A stretch of 64,000 nucleotides of DNA, taken from NCBI RefSeq assembly GCF_000150275.1, contig NW_002060943.1, positions 4,484,008-4,548,007 of the forward strand, given 5' to 3'. Source of the DNA: Trichoplax adhaerens. Taxonomy: Eukaryota > Placozoa > Uniplacotomia > Trichoplacea > Trichoplacidae. Both the position numbers and the translations under genes were made by a program. Position 1 is the stretch's first letter, and each line of letters begins with the position of its first letter. Shown in pieces: positions 25,701 to 38,559 of this stretch. The notes under the pieces were generated by a model. The model ran no database searches, was not told the origin of the DNA, and was given only the letters and a program-made list of their open reading frames with translations.

Positions 25701-26590
25701 TTCGATTAAAATCGCAATGTCTGCCATACTACTAATTTTGAATAAAGAAGTTTCATAGGCAAGATAAATCAAATTTTATTGTACATTTCATATGATGATT
25801 AAATATGTCCATAATAAATTTCTATTTTTCAAAACACATTCACATTAGGCTTATCAACCTCTGACCTTGATTAAGATATAAAAAAGTGGCTATTTTTGTA
25901 GCATACCATTTTATGACCACCTTTATGTCATATTACGTTCTAGGTTACCTATTGACAGACTTATTGGTATTTTATTATAGTGATTTCAATGCATCTGTCG
26001 TTTATTCTATTCTACCTATGCTGAAAGTGATTGTTTAGCTATAACTAAACATATAGATAGTATACGAAAACTCTATTATTTGCTGTATAATAATACCTAG
26101 ATTGAAAATTATTACTGGTCATTACCATTTGCTATTTTTGCTAACATCTGATTAAATTTAATATTACAGTGTAGATATCCTAAAATTATAGAATTGTTAT
26201 CAAGTTATATCAAGGTCAGCTGCACAGTAGGAAATAAAATCACACAAATGAAGAGCCACTCCAATCAGTTTATAATATTTTTCTTAAAAATTTCGAATAA
26301 AAAATTGGAATAATTATAAAAAATCCAATTTTTTTGTTCTTTCATTTCACAGAACATCAGTAGTCGACACATTGTGGAAATTACAAATTAACTAGCCATA
26401 TTTAGCAACATAATACTATAACTGAAATTAGAAATGAAGCTAAGAATGAAATGATAATAATTTTACAGACAAGTCGAAATAATCGAAATTCACAGAATAA
26501 TAATAAGCTAAAAGTGAAAGTAAAAACATTTGAAATGGTTAGTATGACTAGTACCATCATTATTTTAATTATACATCGTCCACCTTACCT
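22776..26590. other. Gene-poor AT-rich stretch
   Basis: No gene is supported here. The plus frame at 23324-23515 (63 codons) is open but shows no family signature or convincing splice context. Confidence 0.35.
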
Positions 26591-26597
26591 ATGACGA

Positions 26598-26937
26598 AAA
26601 AATCTTCTCAAGACAAAACAGACGTCTATAATATCCGCCCTTTCTCCTCTTATCTAAGATAATATTTATACTTGTGTGCAACGTGTCCTTGTTTCAATCA
26701 AATTTCATTTTCCATTTTGCTCTATTAATGTGATCAAAACTAGTCACATACAGGTTCTTAAATCTCTGCAATCTTAGCAAAGTTAGCTGTTGAGATATAG
26801 AATTAACTTGCTTGGTAATGCTATCGATGATAATACCTTGTAATTGCATACTATTAACAAGTCGATCAAAAATTGCATTAATTCCAATATGGCCTATAAT
26901 ATCAATTTGATATCTTGTCATTATATAACATTGAATT
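26598..26937 (-). CDS. Possible small spliced ORF, unrecognised
   Basis: A 75-codon frame with ATG at 26919-26921 (MTRYQIDIIGHIGINAIFDR ...) ends at 26694. Downstream on the same strand, 26598-26660 looks like an internal exon: acceptor TTATCTTAG, open frame IRGERADIIDVCFVLRRFF, strong donor AG|GTAAGG. The two may belong to one transcript or may be chance. The pogo-type ORF at 27506-27940 is upstream on the same strand, so a link to a decayed transposon is possible. No domain is recognised. Confidence 0.2.
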
Positions 26938-27505
26938 AGATATCATGGATTCCTTGATTTCATTTCTCTTCTATTTTTTCTGGTTACTATTGTTACTTTT
27001 ATAGAAGTTAGCAAAAACGAACTATCTGATATGATAGCCGTAACGCCTACTCATGTACAATATCGCTAGATGTTACATTCATGACCTATGTTGACTAATT
27101 TATTACACCTTTAAGTATAATATTTTTGTCTATTTAATCGAGATAGCGCTAATTAATGCTATAAAATCTCTGCAGGATATTTATGTCCATTAAATAATTT
27201 AACGTGCCACAAGAAATTTTCAATTGTAATTATCACCATCATCAAGTAAAATATGTCAACAAATTGATTATTTCATTTCGATGTCGAATACCATTATGTT
27301 GCTCAACTCATTGCAATTTGCCATCAGTCCAGTAAACGGACATTGTATGACTTGGACTTTGCAACCCAATAAGTATGTATGTAGATGAGTATTTTTTTGA
27401 TTGGATCATTATGACCATGTTCGCACAGACTAAGTCTTCAAATTAAGATGTATATGAGATTTAAACTTGAATTAAATAAGGAGGTCAAGGATATAAGATC
27501 GAGAC

Positions 27506-27940
27506 CTAACAATTACTATTGTTCGACTTATGCAATGATATCCCCAGGCGTTTCTTCCAGCGTTTCAACCACGTGTCACTAGCTCGAAATGTCTGACTAA
27601 TATTGAGTTCTTTAGCTAACTCTAAAGCCTTCTTTTTAAGCAATTTATTACTTACCAATCGATTATTGGCTAATTCATCCTTATAATATTCATAGACAGC
27701 ATTGTCTAAATCGATAGATATAGGTCGGCGACCAACATGTAATTTACGTTTCTTCTTGCGATCGCCTTCATTTTCTGCGGCTAATTTAACATAATTTTTA
27801 TTCCACTCTCGAATTCTAACACGCTCAACACCATATTCTCGCGCTGTTTTAGATACATTACAGTTATTAGCTCTTAAATATTTGACGGCTTGAATTTTAT
27901 ATTCCACTGTAAACGATCTTCTCCTCCTACATAGTGCCAT
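27506..27940 (-). CDS. Pogo/CENP-B-type DNA-binding protein, intronless (transposase N-terminus or domesticated derivative)
   Basis: ATG at 27938-27940, stop TAG at 27506-27508, 144 residues. After MALCRRRRS the sequence FTVEYKIQAVKYL ... NVSKTAREYGVERVRIREW is a homeodomain-like helix-turn-helix of the Brinker/pogo N-terminal kind. A basic linker (DRKKKRKLHVGRRP) follows. A second helix-turn-helix of the CENP-B/Tc5 type follows, with LDNAVYEYYKDELANNRLVSN, LNISQTFRASDTWLKRWKKR and a final LGISLHK. In full-length pogo/Tigger transposases a DDE catalytic domain of about 200 residues comes next; here a stop ends the frame right after the second motif. The product could bind DNA but not transpose. 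The frame is intact with no internal stops. It may be a young truncated copy, a solo exon whose catalytic exon lies elsewhere, or a domesticated gene. Homology is by motif recognition only. Confidence 0.75.
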   Translation of the reverse strand: MALCRRRRSFTVEYKIQAVKYLRANNCNVSKTAREYGVERVRIREWNKNYVKLAAENEGDRKKKRKLHVGRRPISIDLDNAVYEYYKDELANNRLVSNKLLKKKALELAKELNISQTFRASDTWLKRWKKRLGISLHKSNNSNC

Positions 27941-30900
27941 GATGCCAGCTTCAACATATGATTGGATCAATTTTTTAAAACTCTAAGTTGATAAATGGAC
28001 TAAATTATTAAAAAATGAAGGATATCCTGATGTTAAAATTGCTAAAATTCAGTAGGTTGAAATTGGACTATATGTAGTATTGGAAATTTAACTGCTACGC
28101 TATAAGATAGGAAAGCAAGAATATTACCAACGAGAGAAGAAGATGAAAGTTAAAAAGAAAGTGAATGTGTGCATACGATTATATGTGTATTTGAGTGTAC
28201 TTGTATTTAAGGTGAAGAATTGAATGGTGTGAACAGAGAAAACAAATTTTGCACTTGCTACCCTTATGCCATGTATTTAAATAGGCGTTTATTAATAAGC
28301 CAGGGCCAAGATCATTCTTGTCTGGAGGTCATATTATAATTTACGGTAGTTGCTATCCAGCACAATTACGATTACAATGTTGATAGTTATTGCTATTATT
28401 AGCCTCATCAACTATAATTGCTATGTCTACCCTGATGAGTATTCTATCCATTAATTGTTTTAATTATAAAAGATTGAATAACTGCAATAATAATTATTCC
28501 ATTTTTTTCAGGAACAATATATGAAAATTAAGCAAGAAAATGCGATGATACAATAAAGATAATTATCGTTAATTTAAATATTTTTTTCACATGTCAAATT
28601 ACAAAGGTAAGCATTAAATTCCACATCAACGGAATATAAAAACATGCATTGAAAACCAATAAGTGATATGCGACGTGATGGGAGGAGATTTGTTAAAATA
28701 GGAATTGTTACAAATCAAAGGTGCTGGGTAATAACTAAACAAGCGAATGAGATTTGAGGAAATAAATAGACAGGAATACAGAGAGAGAGAGTAATAATGT
28801 AGACTATGCAATTTATAGCAAATAATTAATAGAATGTAGGGATAATGCCATAATGAAAATGAGGAAGGAAGGGATATTAAGAGAAAGAGTATAAATTTGA
28901 TTAAACAGTAGGTTAGTTTTAACAGAGTATTCCTTATTGAGTAGCCACTAATATAAATCAATGCAGTGAAACAATCAATCTTCTTTGAATACAATAGTTA
29001 TTAGCTCTGCCGGTAGGGGTTGTCTCTTCGTTAATAATAGAACGGTAGGTGAACTGGACTGAATTAGAATGGTGTCAAAAGATTTCAATCAGAAAAAGAA
29101 AAGATTTCAGATGAAAAATAAAACATTTCATGTGTAATATTCAATAAAGCAATGATACCGGTAAGCAGTAAATATCTACAGGACATGCACCTGCTGGGAT
29201 AGTATCTATTATGTAACTAACAACACTGTTGATTTGTTTAGTATTAACAGTAGCCAAAAGTAATAAAAGCTTAAAATAGTAGTAACAGCTACGTTTAGAG
29301 CCAGCTTAGTAAAAGAGTTCTATAATTAATGACTTTTATTATCATTTCGATTACTGTTATCATTTTTCTTATTATTGATCAACATATTTTGCTTATTAAC
29401 TTTAACTGTAGCCATCCGATTATATTAAACACATTAATCAGTGATGCTTTCAGTTCTGATTCAAATCTAATGATCAATCACATTAAATGTCTTAAGAGTA
29501 ATCATAACTAATAAAGTATAAACACTCAAAATACTAATTCTGCATTTTTAAAGTGCTGAGTCAATTTAGCCGATTTAGATTATAATTAAAATTCTATTGT
29601 TACCTAATATGTACAATATTATTTCATCTATATCTATCTATCAATCTATCTAGCATTTCTACGAATTTAGATTTATTACTCAAATATAATTTCTAATAGC
29701 AGAATAATTTAAAGCAGCCAATAATGTTTTACACATCGATGACGGCTGAGCGATTTACTCTCCAATCTATACAGAATAAAATAATTAATTCGTTGATATT
29801 AATCAGGAGTGATAACGACATAGAAATTTTTTAGTAGTAATTGATCAATATGAGAATCTTTTATCTTTAAAGTATAAATGCATAAAATCTATACCCCAAA
29901 GTTTAAAATATATTCTAAAGACTTTTAATATTGATCTTTCATGTTAATTATATACCATCACAACGGATTTAATTAAATTGAGACCGCTACCATTTAATGA
30001 TCAATACTAACTGATACGCATTTATAGTAATCTATTAATCTACAGTATTGCGTTCAGTACAAATTTGTTCACTATTAATGGGTATCACACCTGCCTTACA
30101 CCATAGTTAACTATACCGTACTATTGAATAATGATTGCAGAAGTGATTATAGTGGTAGCTAATGCAAACTGTTGTTGCTACTACTTTAGACATTAATGCA
30201 GTCAGGTAACAATTAATTTCCTGAACGAATGAGAGACTCATTCAATAAAAAAATAGATCAAGCTGTAATTAGAAAATATTGAATAATATCATTTACGGGT
30301 GATTATCAGTCCCCTAGATCAATCACAGTAGAATAAAATCATTATATATTATCAGTATCCTAAGAACAATGTGTCACCAAAATTTCTTAATTGATCCAGT
30401 ATTATTAGAAAAATAGGAAATTACGGTCAATTTCTAATGTTTTATATTGCGTACGTTCATGATTAATAGCGTCTGACCGGTGAAATTAAGCTATTTGGGG
30501 GCTTTATCAGATAGATGTAAAGGTTATACAATAACTACATATGATAAATTTATTGATCCAAAGCAGCATGAAATTTCGTCCTTTCAGACATTTCGATCTC
30601 ATTATTGTCTGTTATCACGTTTACGACTCGTCATTGAATAATTGCTATTAAATAACACGTAGAAAACGACCAGAGCTTATTTATTCTTAGATGAGAATAC
30701 CACCAGCTAAAAAAATACCCTAGTAGCAAAGGAAGTTAAAAATAGAGTTGTTAATGAGCGTTTCAGTGGATAATATAATTTAGTCTTTATGTCAATAATA
30801 TTGTAATCATAGCTATGAGTATTATGTAACAGGAATGCCAAAATTTTACATATGCAATTTCTACTGTTATTGTTTCTATAATTTAAATAAATATTCATTA

Positions 30901-31200
30901 TAGCTCTTAATTAAACTTCACTTTAATATAGTATAGATCAGACATTGATAAATTGCTCATTAGTGAATATTAGGGAAAAACGGTGATAAGATTATAGCTT
31001 TATTTCGAGTATTGGCTTAATGAATTGCTAGTCTATATAATCCTTATATAGGCACATTAGTAATAAATAGCTAACCGTATCTATCTATAATTCCATATTA
31101 TTTTATCAACATAGCCTTATCCTATTGTATAAAGCTATTTAAATTTAAGTTACTTTAAGAAAATTACTTTTGCAGTAAATTAGATTCTATTGATTCAAAA
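27941..31200. other. Gene-poor AT-rich stretch with a short ATCT microsatellite
   Basis: No gene is supported. An ATCT-type microsatellite lies at about 29626-29652. The minus frame at 28626-28994 is open for 122 codons, but its composition (strings of S, Y, L and I) is what AT- and purine-biased spacer gives by chance. Confidence 0.4.
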
Positions 31201-31299
31201 ATTAAATTAATATCAACGTTATAATTACTTACCGCAACTTTATTTGCAATACTGTATCCATCAAGGTAAGATCAGTATGCTTCCCATTATAATTAAGCA

Positions 31300-31731
31300 A
31301 CCAATAATTTACCTTTGCAAATATTAATCAACGAATTAGATCATATGACAATCAATGTCTTGGAAGATTTGATTAGCCATCAAAAGGAAACAACAGCGGA
31401 AGAGGAATCAAAATCTATTAATCAAAATTGAGTTACAGCAATTTTGCCAAGGGTCACGAAATATTTTGATTGTAAATAGCGGGTAGAGTGCATTTACATC
31501 TTACGTGGATTTATTGATCAGCTTATAAAATAATAAAATAAGGGAAGTCAATCTATTCTTAAAAGAAAAGATTTACTTATGAAACATGACTACTATTTTC
31601 TGTATGGATACATTATGAAATATGTTCATATTGCATTTCACTTTTTTGATTACAGCATAAAGCTCTTGATTGAAGGGATAACTAAAATATTTAATCAACT
31701 GTATAGGCACAGAAATGAAATTATAAGCTAG
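31300..31731 (+). pseudogene. Coding-like patch interrupted by in-frame stops, unrecognised
   Basis: One plus frame reads as plausible protein in blocks separated by stops but without frame change: ATNNLPLQILINELDHM ... EDLISHQKETTAEEESKSIN to TGA at 31429-31431, then VTAILPRVTKYFDCK, then RVECIYILRGFIDQLIK, then a 64-codon block (ILKRKDLLMKHDYYF ... IFNQLYRHRNEII). A frame kept across about 430 bases with scattered stops suits a decayed gene. AT-rich chance is the main alternative. No family is recognised. Confidence 0.2.
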
Positions 31732-32093
31732 ATATTTGACCACCACATTTCTGCTTAGCTAAGAACTGTTTGCTGGGTACAGCATAATTCTACAGTCACA
31801 TAGATCTACCATCTTTCATTAACTGATATCAGCAAAAAAACATTAAAATATCAAGAAGATATCCAATGTTTTTACTTAACTTTAATACCATGAGGTAGGT
31901 GAATCTTTTTTTAATTTACTGCGCAAGGGAATATTAATATAGAAATAAAAGAGGGAAACAATGAAAATGTATGAAAATCGCTTGCTATTGCAAACTAATC
32001 ATTGTATTTTATAGCTAACAATTCGATCTTAACATCATTATAGCTAATATATTTATTACCATTATTACCAGTTTTGCGGCTGCATTTGATTAG

Positions 32094-32204
32094 GTATGGA
32101 ACAAAGCGGGTTTAATTTTTACTTCATTTCATAAATACAAAGATGATATGCGATTAGCCTCATCAAATGATGCTAAAGTTTACGCTTACTTAAAAGAAAT
32201 CTAA
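32094..32204 (+). CDS. Possible terminal exon, unrecognised
   Basis: An acceptor-like CATTTGATTAG is followed by an open frame of 36 codons ending in TAA (VWNKAGLIFTSFHKYKDD ... VYAYLKEI). The amino-acid mix is protein-like, with W, G, H and D interspersed. The upstream exon is not identified; the coding-like patch at 31300-31731 lies 360 bases upstream in a different frame. Confidence 0.2.
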   Translation, partial: VWNKAGLIFTSFHKYKDDMRLASSNDAKVYAYLKEI

Positions 32205-32262
32205 AAAAGGCCTACGAAGGTAATCTGAGCCATTGGTGCTAACGAATGCTATAATTTTTCGC

Positions 32263-32580
32263 AATGACAACGACATCTTTTGATCACAATACAACTAGTA
32301 CTGCAATTTATGAGATTGAAATAATGAAATATTTAGAATATATAGCTTTACAAGAACATTTCATTCGAATGTCACTATTGGTAAATACAGTGTTGATGAT
32401 ATAGATTTGATCTGACAGATTATAATGCTTGGTTTTAAGAAAAATCCGAAATTTCCGTCTTATATATTATACTTCCGATTAATTAAAAAGAACTTTAGTA
32501 ATATTTATTTTTATCATAGGATCATAGTGATTTAATAGCGATGACTAAATATAGTCAATGTTCTGTTACTGCCGTAGGCT
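32263..32580 (+). CDS. Possible two-exon small protein, unrecognised
   Basis: ATG near 32263 opens MTTTSFDHNTTSTAIYEIE ... FIRMSLL and reaches a phase-0 donor (TTG|GTAAAT near 32380). An intron of about 140 bases ends in ATTTTTATCATAG, and the second exon (DHSDLIAMTKYSQCSVTAV ...) runs to TGA. Joined, it gives about 62 residues. Splice signals and frame agree, but no family is recognised and chance is possible. Confidence 0.25.
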
Positions 32581-32599
32581 ACAAAAGATGAATTATAAA

Positions 32600-35500
32600 T
32601 ACAATATTTTTACTTCCTACTTATAGATAATGCAGTAAATTCGTATTTTATTGCCCATACAGTAATATCGAAATAGTGACCACGGTAGCGATATAGGTAA
32701 AACAGAGTTGGAATGAATCCAGTATTTCATCAAGTGATCTATAAGCAGCCTTTCTGGCCAAATTACTTAGTATAAGACAGTAATAAAAGTTATTAAACTA
32801 CAATAATACAAGACAAATCTCTACGCTGTGTACGATGCATTTTGTATTTGTTAGTATTAAAAATGTTTCTTAAGTATCCAAGAATAAATTTTTTATCTAA
32901 AAATATAGTAATTCAATCAATATAGCCCCTACAAAAAGTAGCTACTACAATCAACGTAAAATATTGCTTCAAACCAATTTCACATACAATCAAAATTTAG
33001 TAATGCCACGTTCTTATGCTAATTCTTGTTTACATTATTCGTAATGATTTAGACTGCTGATAATTTGTTACTGTGCTTGAAACTAGAAATATTTTAGGAG
33101 TAGTGTTTAATAAAACTGTAGATTACAACTCAGCTATAATCATTAGCAGAACTTACAGTTTTTGTAATACAATGCAGAATTAATAATTCTAAATGAGTCT
33201 ATTATTGATAATATTGGCACCGAGAATAGCATTGTACATCTTGTTGTTTTTAAGGTCAATTTTTGGATATAAAATTCAATAGTTATTTTTCACTATACAA
33301 CTATAAATGAATTAAATTAAAACAATTTCATTTTTTTTGTCAATGCAAGGGGCTATTAATCGATCGCATGACTACAACGCATGAAATTAGGCCAATTTAA
33401 GAAGTTTTGATATTGTCAAATCGGGAGCTTGAAAGCTATTTCTATTTTATTCTACGAAATGTCAGTTAGAATTTTTAAACTATCAGTATTTGCATTAAAA
33501 TATTTGCTAAAGCAAAAGCTAGTTTTAATTTGTAAATATGGTTTATAATATGAAGCAATCACGAAATTTTCAAGGATATAGCTGTCATAAATCTTTGCTA
33601 CTTGGTTACTTTGCTGTAGACGATAATATCGTATGCATACTAATGAATTAATTATAACTAATGATTTTAATTGTAAATAGCGATGCCTAATAACTTACCA
33701 AGTTTTAAATAATGTTTATACCTTTATTTATGTCTTTCGTTTATCGTGAGAAATGATTTGAACATGAATCATTTGTTGAAAGACGCAATATAAACATAAT
33801 AAACTACGTAATTTTCCACATGAAAAAGCAGACGTCTGTATTTCATAATCTCCGGTTAATTCAAAAAGTTAGTAAGACCTGTCAAAATTGCAGTTTTTAA
33901 TGCATTTATTCAAACAATATCATTCCATTTATTATTAGCCCACTGCTTATGAATTAGACCGGTATTTCATCTTGTAATTGAATTTCAATTATATGCATAG
34001 AAGATAAAAGAAGGTGATTCCTTTATTATCTTATTATAACCAAGTTATTTTTATTAACATTAGTTTAGGTATACTATCAATTCTAAAATTGCGTTGTAAA
34101 CAGAATGATAATAATATTAATATAAACTACTGCCTACATTTTATGGTATCAAACTTCGATTAATAATAAAATTTAATCAATTTTATACTCCTTTCATAAC
34201 AGGTGTAACTTTAAAGGATGTAGATAATATGGGGAATTTTATAAGCTATGATCTAATGAACTAATAAACTAACATTATCTGGCCGTTTAATGGTAATGAC
34301 CTATCTGACAATACAATAACTGAAATTGTTTTGTATGTATAATTTAATTTACTTTATTGACGATGCTGAATAATATGTGTCAGTACGACATTAAATTTGA
34401 ATTTTATAAAATAATGAATATCTTATGATAACTTGCGTATTAAATACCATTTCGATACCCAAGTAGTGGATGGGATATAGTATTTGTTAGGTGGCTTAAT
34501 ATTGCATATAGCACCTTTTTACAGTCGTGAGATTCCACCTTTTTCGTTTTCAGAATTTAATCGTAAGAATTCTATACCAAAAATTTATTTAGGCTAAGAG
34601 TCACAATTATTTGTTCTGGTAGAATGGGCTTCATTTAGGCATTACAGAATACCATAAATCAATCAATTAATTGTGCCACTTAAGACTAGCTTTAATGATT
34701 GCTTAAATATAAAATAGCAGACAGCATTCCGTAAACTCAATTTCAATAACAATACATATCCAGTTCAGTAAGTTATACGTACAGGATAGAATAAAATAAA
34801 GGCTACGAATTATGTAAGAAACTCAAAAAGGCATTTAGCCGTTAGGATATTGGTCGACAATATTGGCTATAAGAATAAAGTATTTGGAAACAATATATTG
34901 CAGATTAACGACAGTTCCTCATGCATTTAACTACCATCTACAGCGAAATTACTTATTAAATTTCTATTGGATATCTGCGGCCGATACTTTTATTAGATGA
35001 GTCGACATTATATTATGACCACCATTTCGATAAAAAAATTAGACCATGGCTGAATAAACGAATGATTCAGTTACTAAATTTACAGCTAATTGTTTAGCAA
35101 AATAACTTTTCTTTATCCCAAATATATGAATATGTGTTAATGGATTTCGTCGAGACTTAGTCCTATATCGTATAGTAATAATAACACCAATCTTTCCTTT
35201 TACAGAAAATTTTATAGACTGTTACTGATATTGTTAATACAGTAAGCTATTCGTATATTTTATAAACTATGCTCGACTTTTTATGCTGTAAATAGCTTTG
35301 AGACAAAAGTCTTCAATATCAAATAGAATGTATTGTTAAGATAGTTGCATATGTCAAGACTTAGGGCTATTGTTATCTTGAAGCCTAAAAGATCATGGTC
35401 ATAAAGATTCAGAAATAATATGAAAGATTGTGAGGATGGGATCGATCTCTAAAACAAACAATTTACTCTAAGAAATAGTTTTAAATTTTATCGAATTAAA

Positions 35501-36860
35501 TAGATGCTTAATAAACAATGGAAGTAGCTTATAATAACTGAAATCTGCAAATTATCCAAGTATACTGTGTATGTTAGATATACAAATATACTATTGTCAA
35601 TCAAGAGTTTAACGGTGTGCCGTAAACCATTAAATTTCAAATACGACAGGTATTATCTAAATGGTAGAATTTTAAACTGATTATATTCTTGATTTACAGT
35701 ATTTATAATTTTATATCAATTTAGGAAGTGATGTTAATTAGTCTAGACATTAGCCGATTAAATTGCTGTTGGCAGTTACAGATGATATAGTATGATGATG
35801 TATCGTAAAAAATTACAATGCCCTCAAGGCAAGCTACCGAAAATTTTTGATAACGAATAAAGATAATATCTATAATGCTCTCAGCTTTAAAAATAATAGA
35901 GTAACAGTAGATGCGGAACTTCCTAGTAATGGTTGCTGATAAATATTTTATAATCCTATCAAGTAAATTTTCTAGATAAATTGATAGAAGATCATTACGA
36001 ATTACTATGCCAATTCTATATTATTTTTAAGATATCATTTAAATAGCATCGAGCCAGGACACACTTTTCAGTAGAGTAGAACTACATTAATTTAATGCTT
36101 AGATATTTGTAAGGCTTCTATTTATGTTTTGACTAAGCGTGTTTACAGATATATTATTTTCATTCCTTAAGCTTTTGTCTTACGATATAACTGAATTAAG
36201 GATTATAAAGCTACAATATGACCCTGGTGGCGCATATAAAGCCATTAAATGCTAATCTAAGTTACCCGTAGCCAAATAGCTTGTGACTAGTGAAACAGGT
36301 AAAGATATAAAATATGGTGTAAAAGTGGCAGTTCCATGCTATTATTAGAGCTACTCTATAAACTATATTTAGTTATTTCGATTTATTATTTAATTACTCT
36401 AGCTAATTGTAGTGTATTTAGAATATACTATAACCATATTCTGCTCTTAAATATAGACATGTGTGACAGTGTTATGTACTGTATTAGAGTAGAAATATCT
36501 ATGTTAAGATAATCCTGTTAGCCTATCCTTATTTTAGTTAACTTCTAATTTGGATATACTGTGTTTTAATATAACATTGACTTTTTACGACAGAGACACA
36601 TATACATGTAATGAAATTAATAATTATAATAGGGAATGCAAATCATCTACTTACAGTTCGAATCATTGTGATTGTAATTTACTTATGGTAGATTGTAAAT
36701 TATCATGGAAATGTTCCGTGATAGGACATATCGTAATCTGACTATTCTGTATTAGTCATTACATGTCTATGTTCTTAAATACTGTTGTCTGCATTAAGGG
36801 AGCAGTAACTAAAATTAATATCTAATTCAGTAAATGATTCCAAAGTTAATTGTATTAACT
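32600..36860. other. Gene-poor AT-rich stretch
   Basis: I found no supported gene. Two overlapping open frames near 34800-34930 read as 15-45 residue protein-like strings but contradict each other, and neither has splice support. Confidence 0.35.
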
Positions 36861-36869
36861 ATGACTCAT

Positions 36870-37860
36870 GAACTATTGAGGAATAGTATATAAATGCAGT
36901 ATATCATGAAATAAAGTGGATTCTCAAACTTAGTGTTTAACGTAAAATACGAGGCGTCTAAGTCTTTGTGTAGTCTGCTAGTAGAGCAAAAAGTATTTCT
37001 GATAGTGTAGATATCGTTCCTTGATACGTGGTTCAAGGAATTGACTTATTGATCGTACATTACATTATCTTGTTGTAAAGTTTTTTTGTGACAACATGTT
37101 GTATTGATCTTATATTTATACATATCTACAGTCTGTTCGCTCTACATTCAAATATGGCTTACTGCATTTAGTTATTACAGTCCTCGCTATTTTCTACAAT
37201 CATCTGCTATTCTAAAATCTGTTATGGTATATATTGTATCTAATCCTACAATCATATTCTCTGCATGTGTTCTAATGCCATAGCTATAAATACTGCCATT
37301 TTCTACCTTAGACTTCTTAAGTTGCATTATTAGTCACAGTTAGCATTCACATGTTACTCACGGCAGCTACCAAGCTGACCTACTGTAATTATCACGCTGT
37401 ACCTAACTACTATCTACAATAAGGTATCCTCTTTTCTTAAACTCCTTGTACAATTCTCTGCATGGCAACTAAATCCACATTATCTGACTCTTCGAACCCT
37501 CCATCACACTGATATACTGAAAGAAATATACATATATGATAATTACGCTGTAAATTAATGCTCTAAGCAATCCCTACTATTTATTTCCAAACATCAACTG
37601 TAGTACCTTGTTCCTTTTACACGGAAATCATACGCGGATATGATGTTTGAGTAAATCTCTGGAGGGTGCCACAACTAAAAACAATCGAATAGCTATTGGT
37701 ATTTGTAGCAGATTCACTAGGAATCTTGTAACTTGCAGCTAGATAATAATACGATGCCAAAACTCCATTAAAGTACATGCCTTATAGTCAGTTTTACTTT
37801 GAATGCTGATAACTAAGGCATATAGCTTTAAGATGCTTAGGTAGTAGTATTTAAAAATGG
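36870..37860 (-). pseudogene. Coding-like minus-strand patches with many stops, unrecognised
   Basis: Several protein-like blocks on the minus strand share one frame: LLQIPIAIRLFLVVAPSRD (about 37640-37730), LPCRELYKEFKKRGYLIVD (about 37420-37480), a 51-codon ATG-started block (MQLKKSKVENGSIYSYGI ... about 37187-37335), and a block of about 60 codons (VSRNDIYTIRNTFCSTSRL ... about 36872-37055). They are broken by at least ten stops. This could be a decayed gene or element, or chance in a slightly less AT-rich stretch. No family is recognised. Confidence 0.15.
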
Positions 37861-38390
37861 AAAACATACTGTACTTTATACTCTGCTAATAATTTCGTAA
37901 TTAAAAGAAGATTATGCTATAATTAAGAACGTTGTCATTGTAGCCTAATAATTAATATTTATTAATCAGCTTTTAGCCCACATGATATAAAAATTTCCAC
38001 CATGTATGCACTTGAATTATTCTTGAAATTTTCACTGTATTACTGGATTTGTAAATTTAATATAACTAGTAATACAGTAACTCCTTTAATTCATGAAATA
38101 GTTAGTATTCTAAGTGATTTTTTTAATATACTGGAACTACTTTTGTATTGCACACTAGACATAAATTACGTACTGCTGCACTTATGATAAACCTTCAATT
38201 GATATGGAATTTTATTGAGGCTTACAATCCAGAAGATTTCAAATTCATACACTTATGATTTGGACATTTTACTAGAGTTGAAAGTTTAAAATTTTAGTTC
38301 ATTGGAGTATGTTCAAATTAAGTCAAACTCGATAATTGGTAAAATTTTTTAATTTTGTACGTAAAATTATAGTAACACTTATTGCTAATT

Positions 38391-38556
38391 TAATACATCA
38401 GGTCGAGTTCAGCCAATGAAGATTTTCGTCTCAAATTTAGTAAAATTGGTTGCGATATCAGTAGTGGATCTTATTTCGAGACCATCAATAGTCTTAAAAG
38501 TTATTACTGTTCAGTATCATGATGTGAATACTGACACTATCGTAGCAAGAGTTTGA
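38391..38556 (+). CDS. Small unrecognised ORF, about 47 codons from ATG
   Basis: A plus frame from ATG at 38416-38418 (MKIFVSNLVKLVAISVVDLI ...) to TGA near 38554. It is valine-rich with a hydrophobic N-terminal stretch that could be a membrane segment. There are no upstream signals or homology I can name. It stands out from the surrounding spacer by composition only. Confidence 0.15.
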
Positions 38557-38559
38557 TAC

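Noticed and set aside
28626-28994. 122-codon minus frame
   Set aside because: Its composition is dominated by S, L, I and Y, as expected from the complement of purine-rich AT spacer. There is no domain and no codon signal.
31266-31300. Apparent 32-base intron joining two coding-like blocks
   Set aside because: Too short for splicing compared with the other introns here; the match of phases is probably chance.
37480-37510. B-box-like gggttcgaa on the minus strand, suggesting a tRNA
   Set aside because: The flanking bases do not form a T-stem or acceptor stem, and no A box lies at the right distance.
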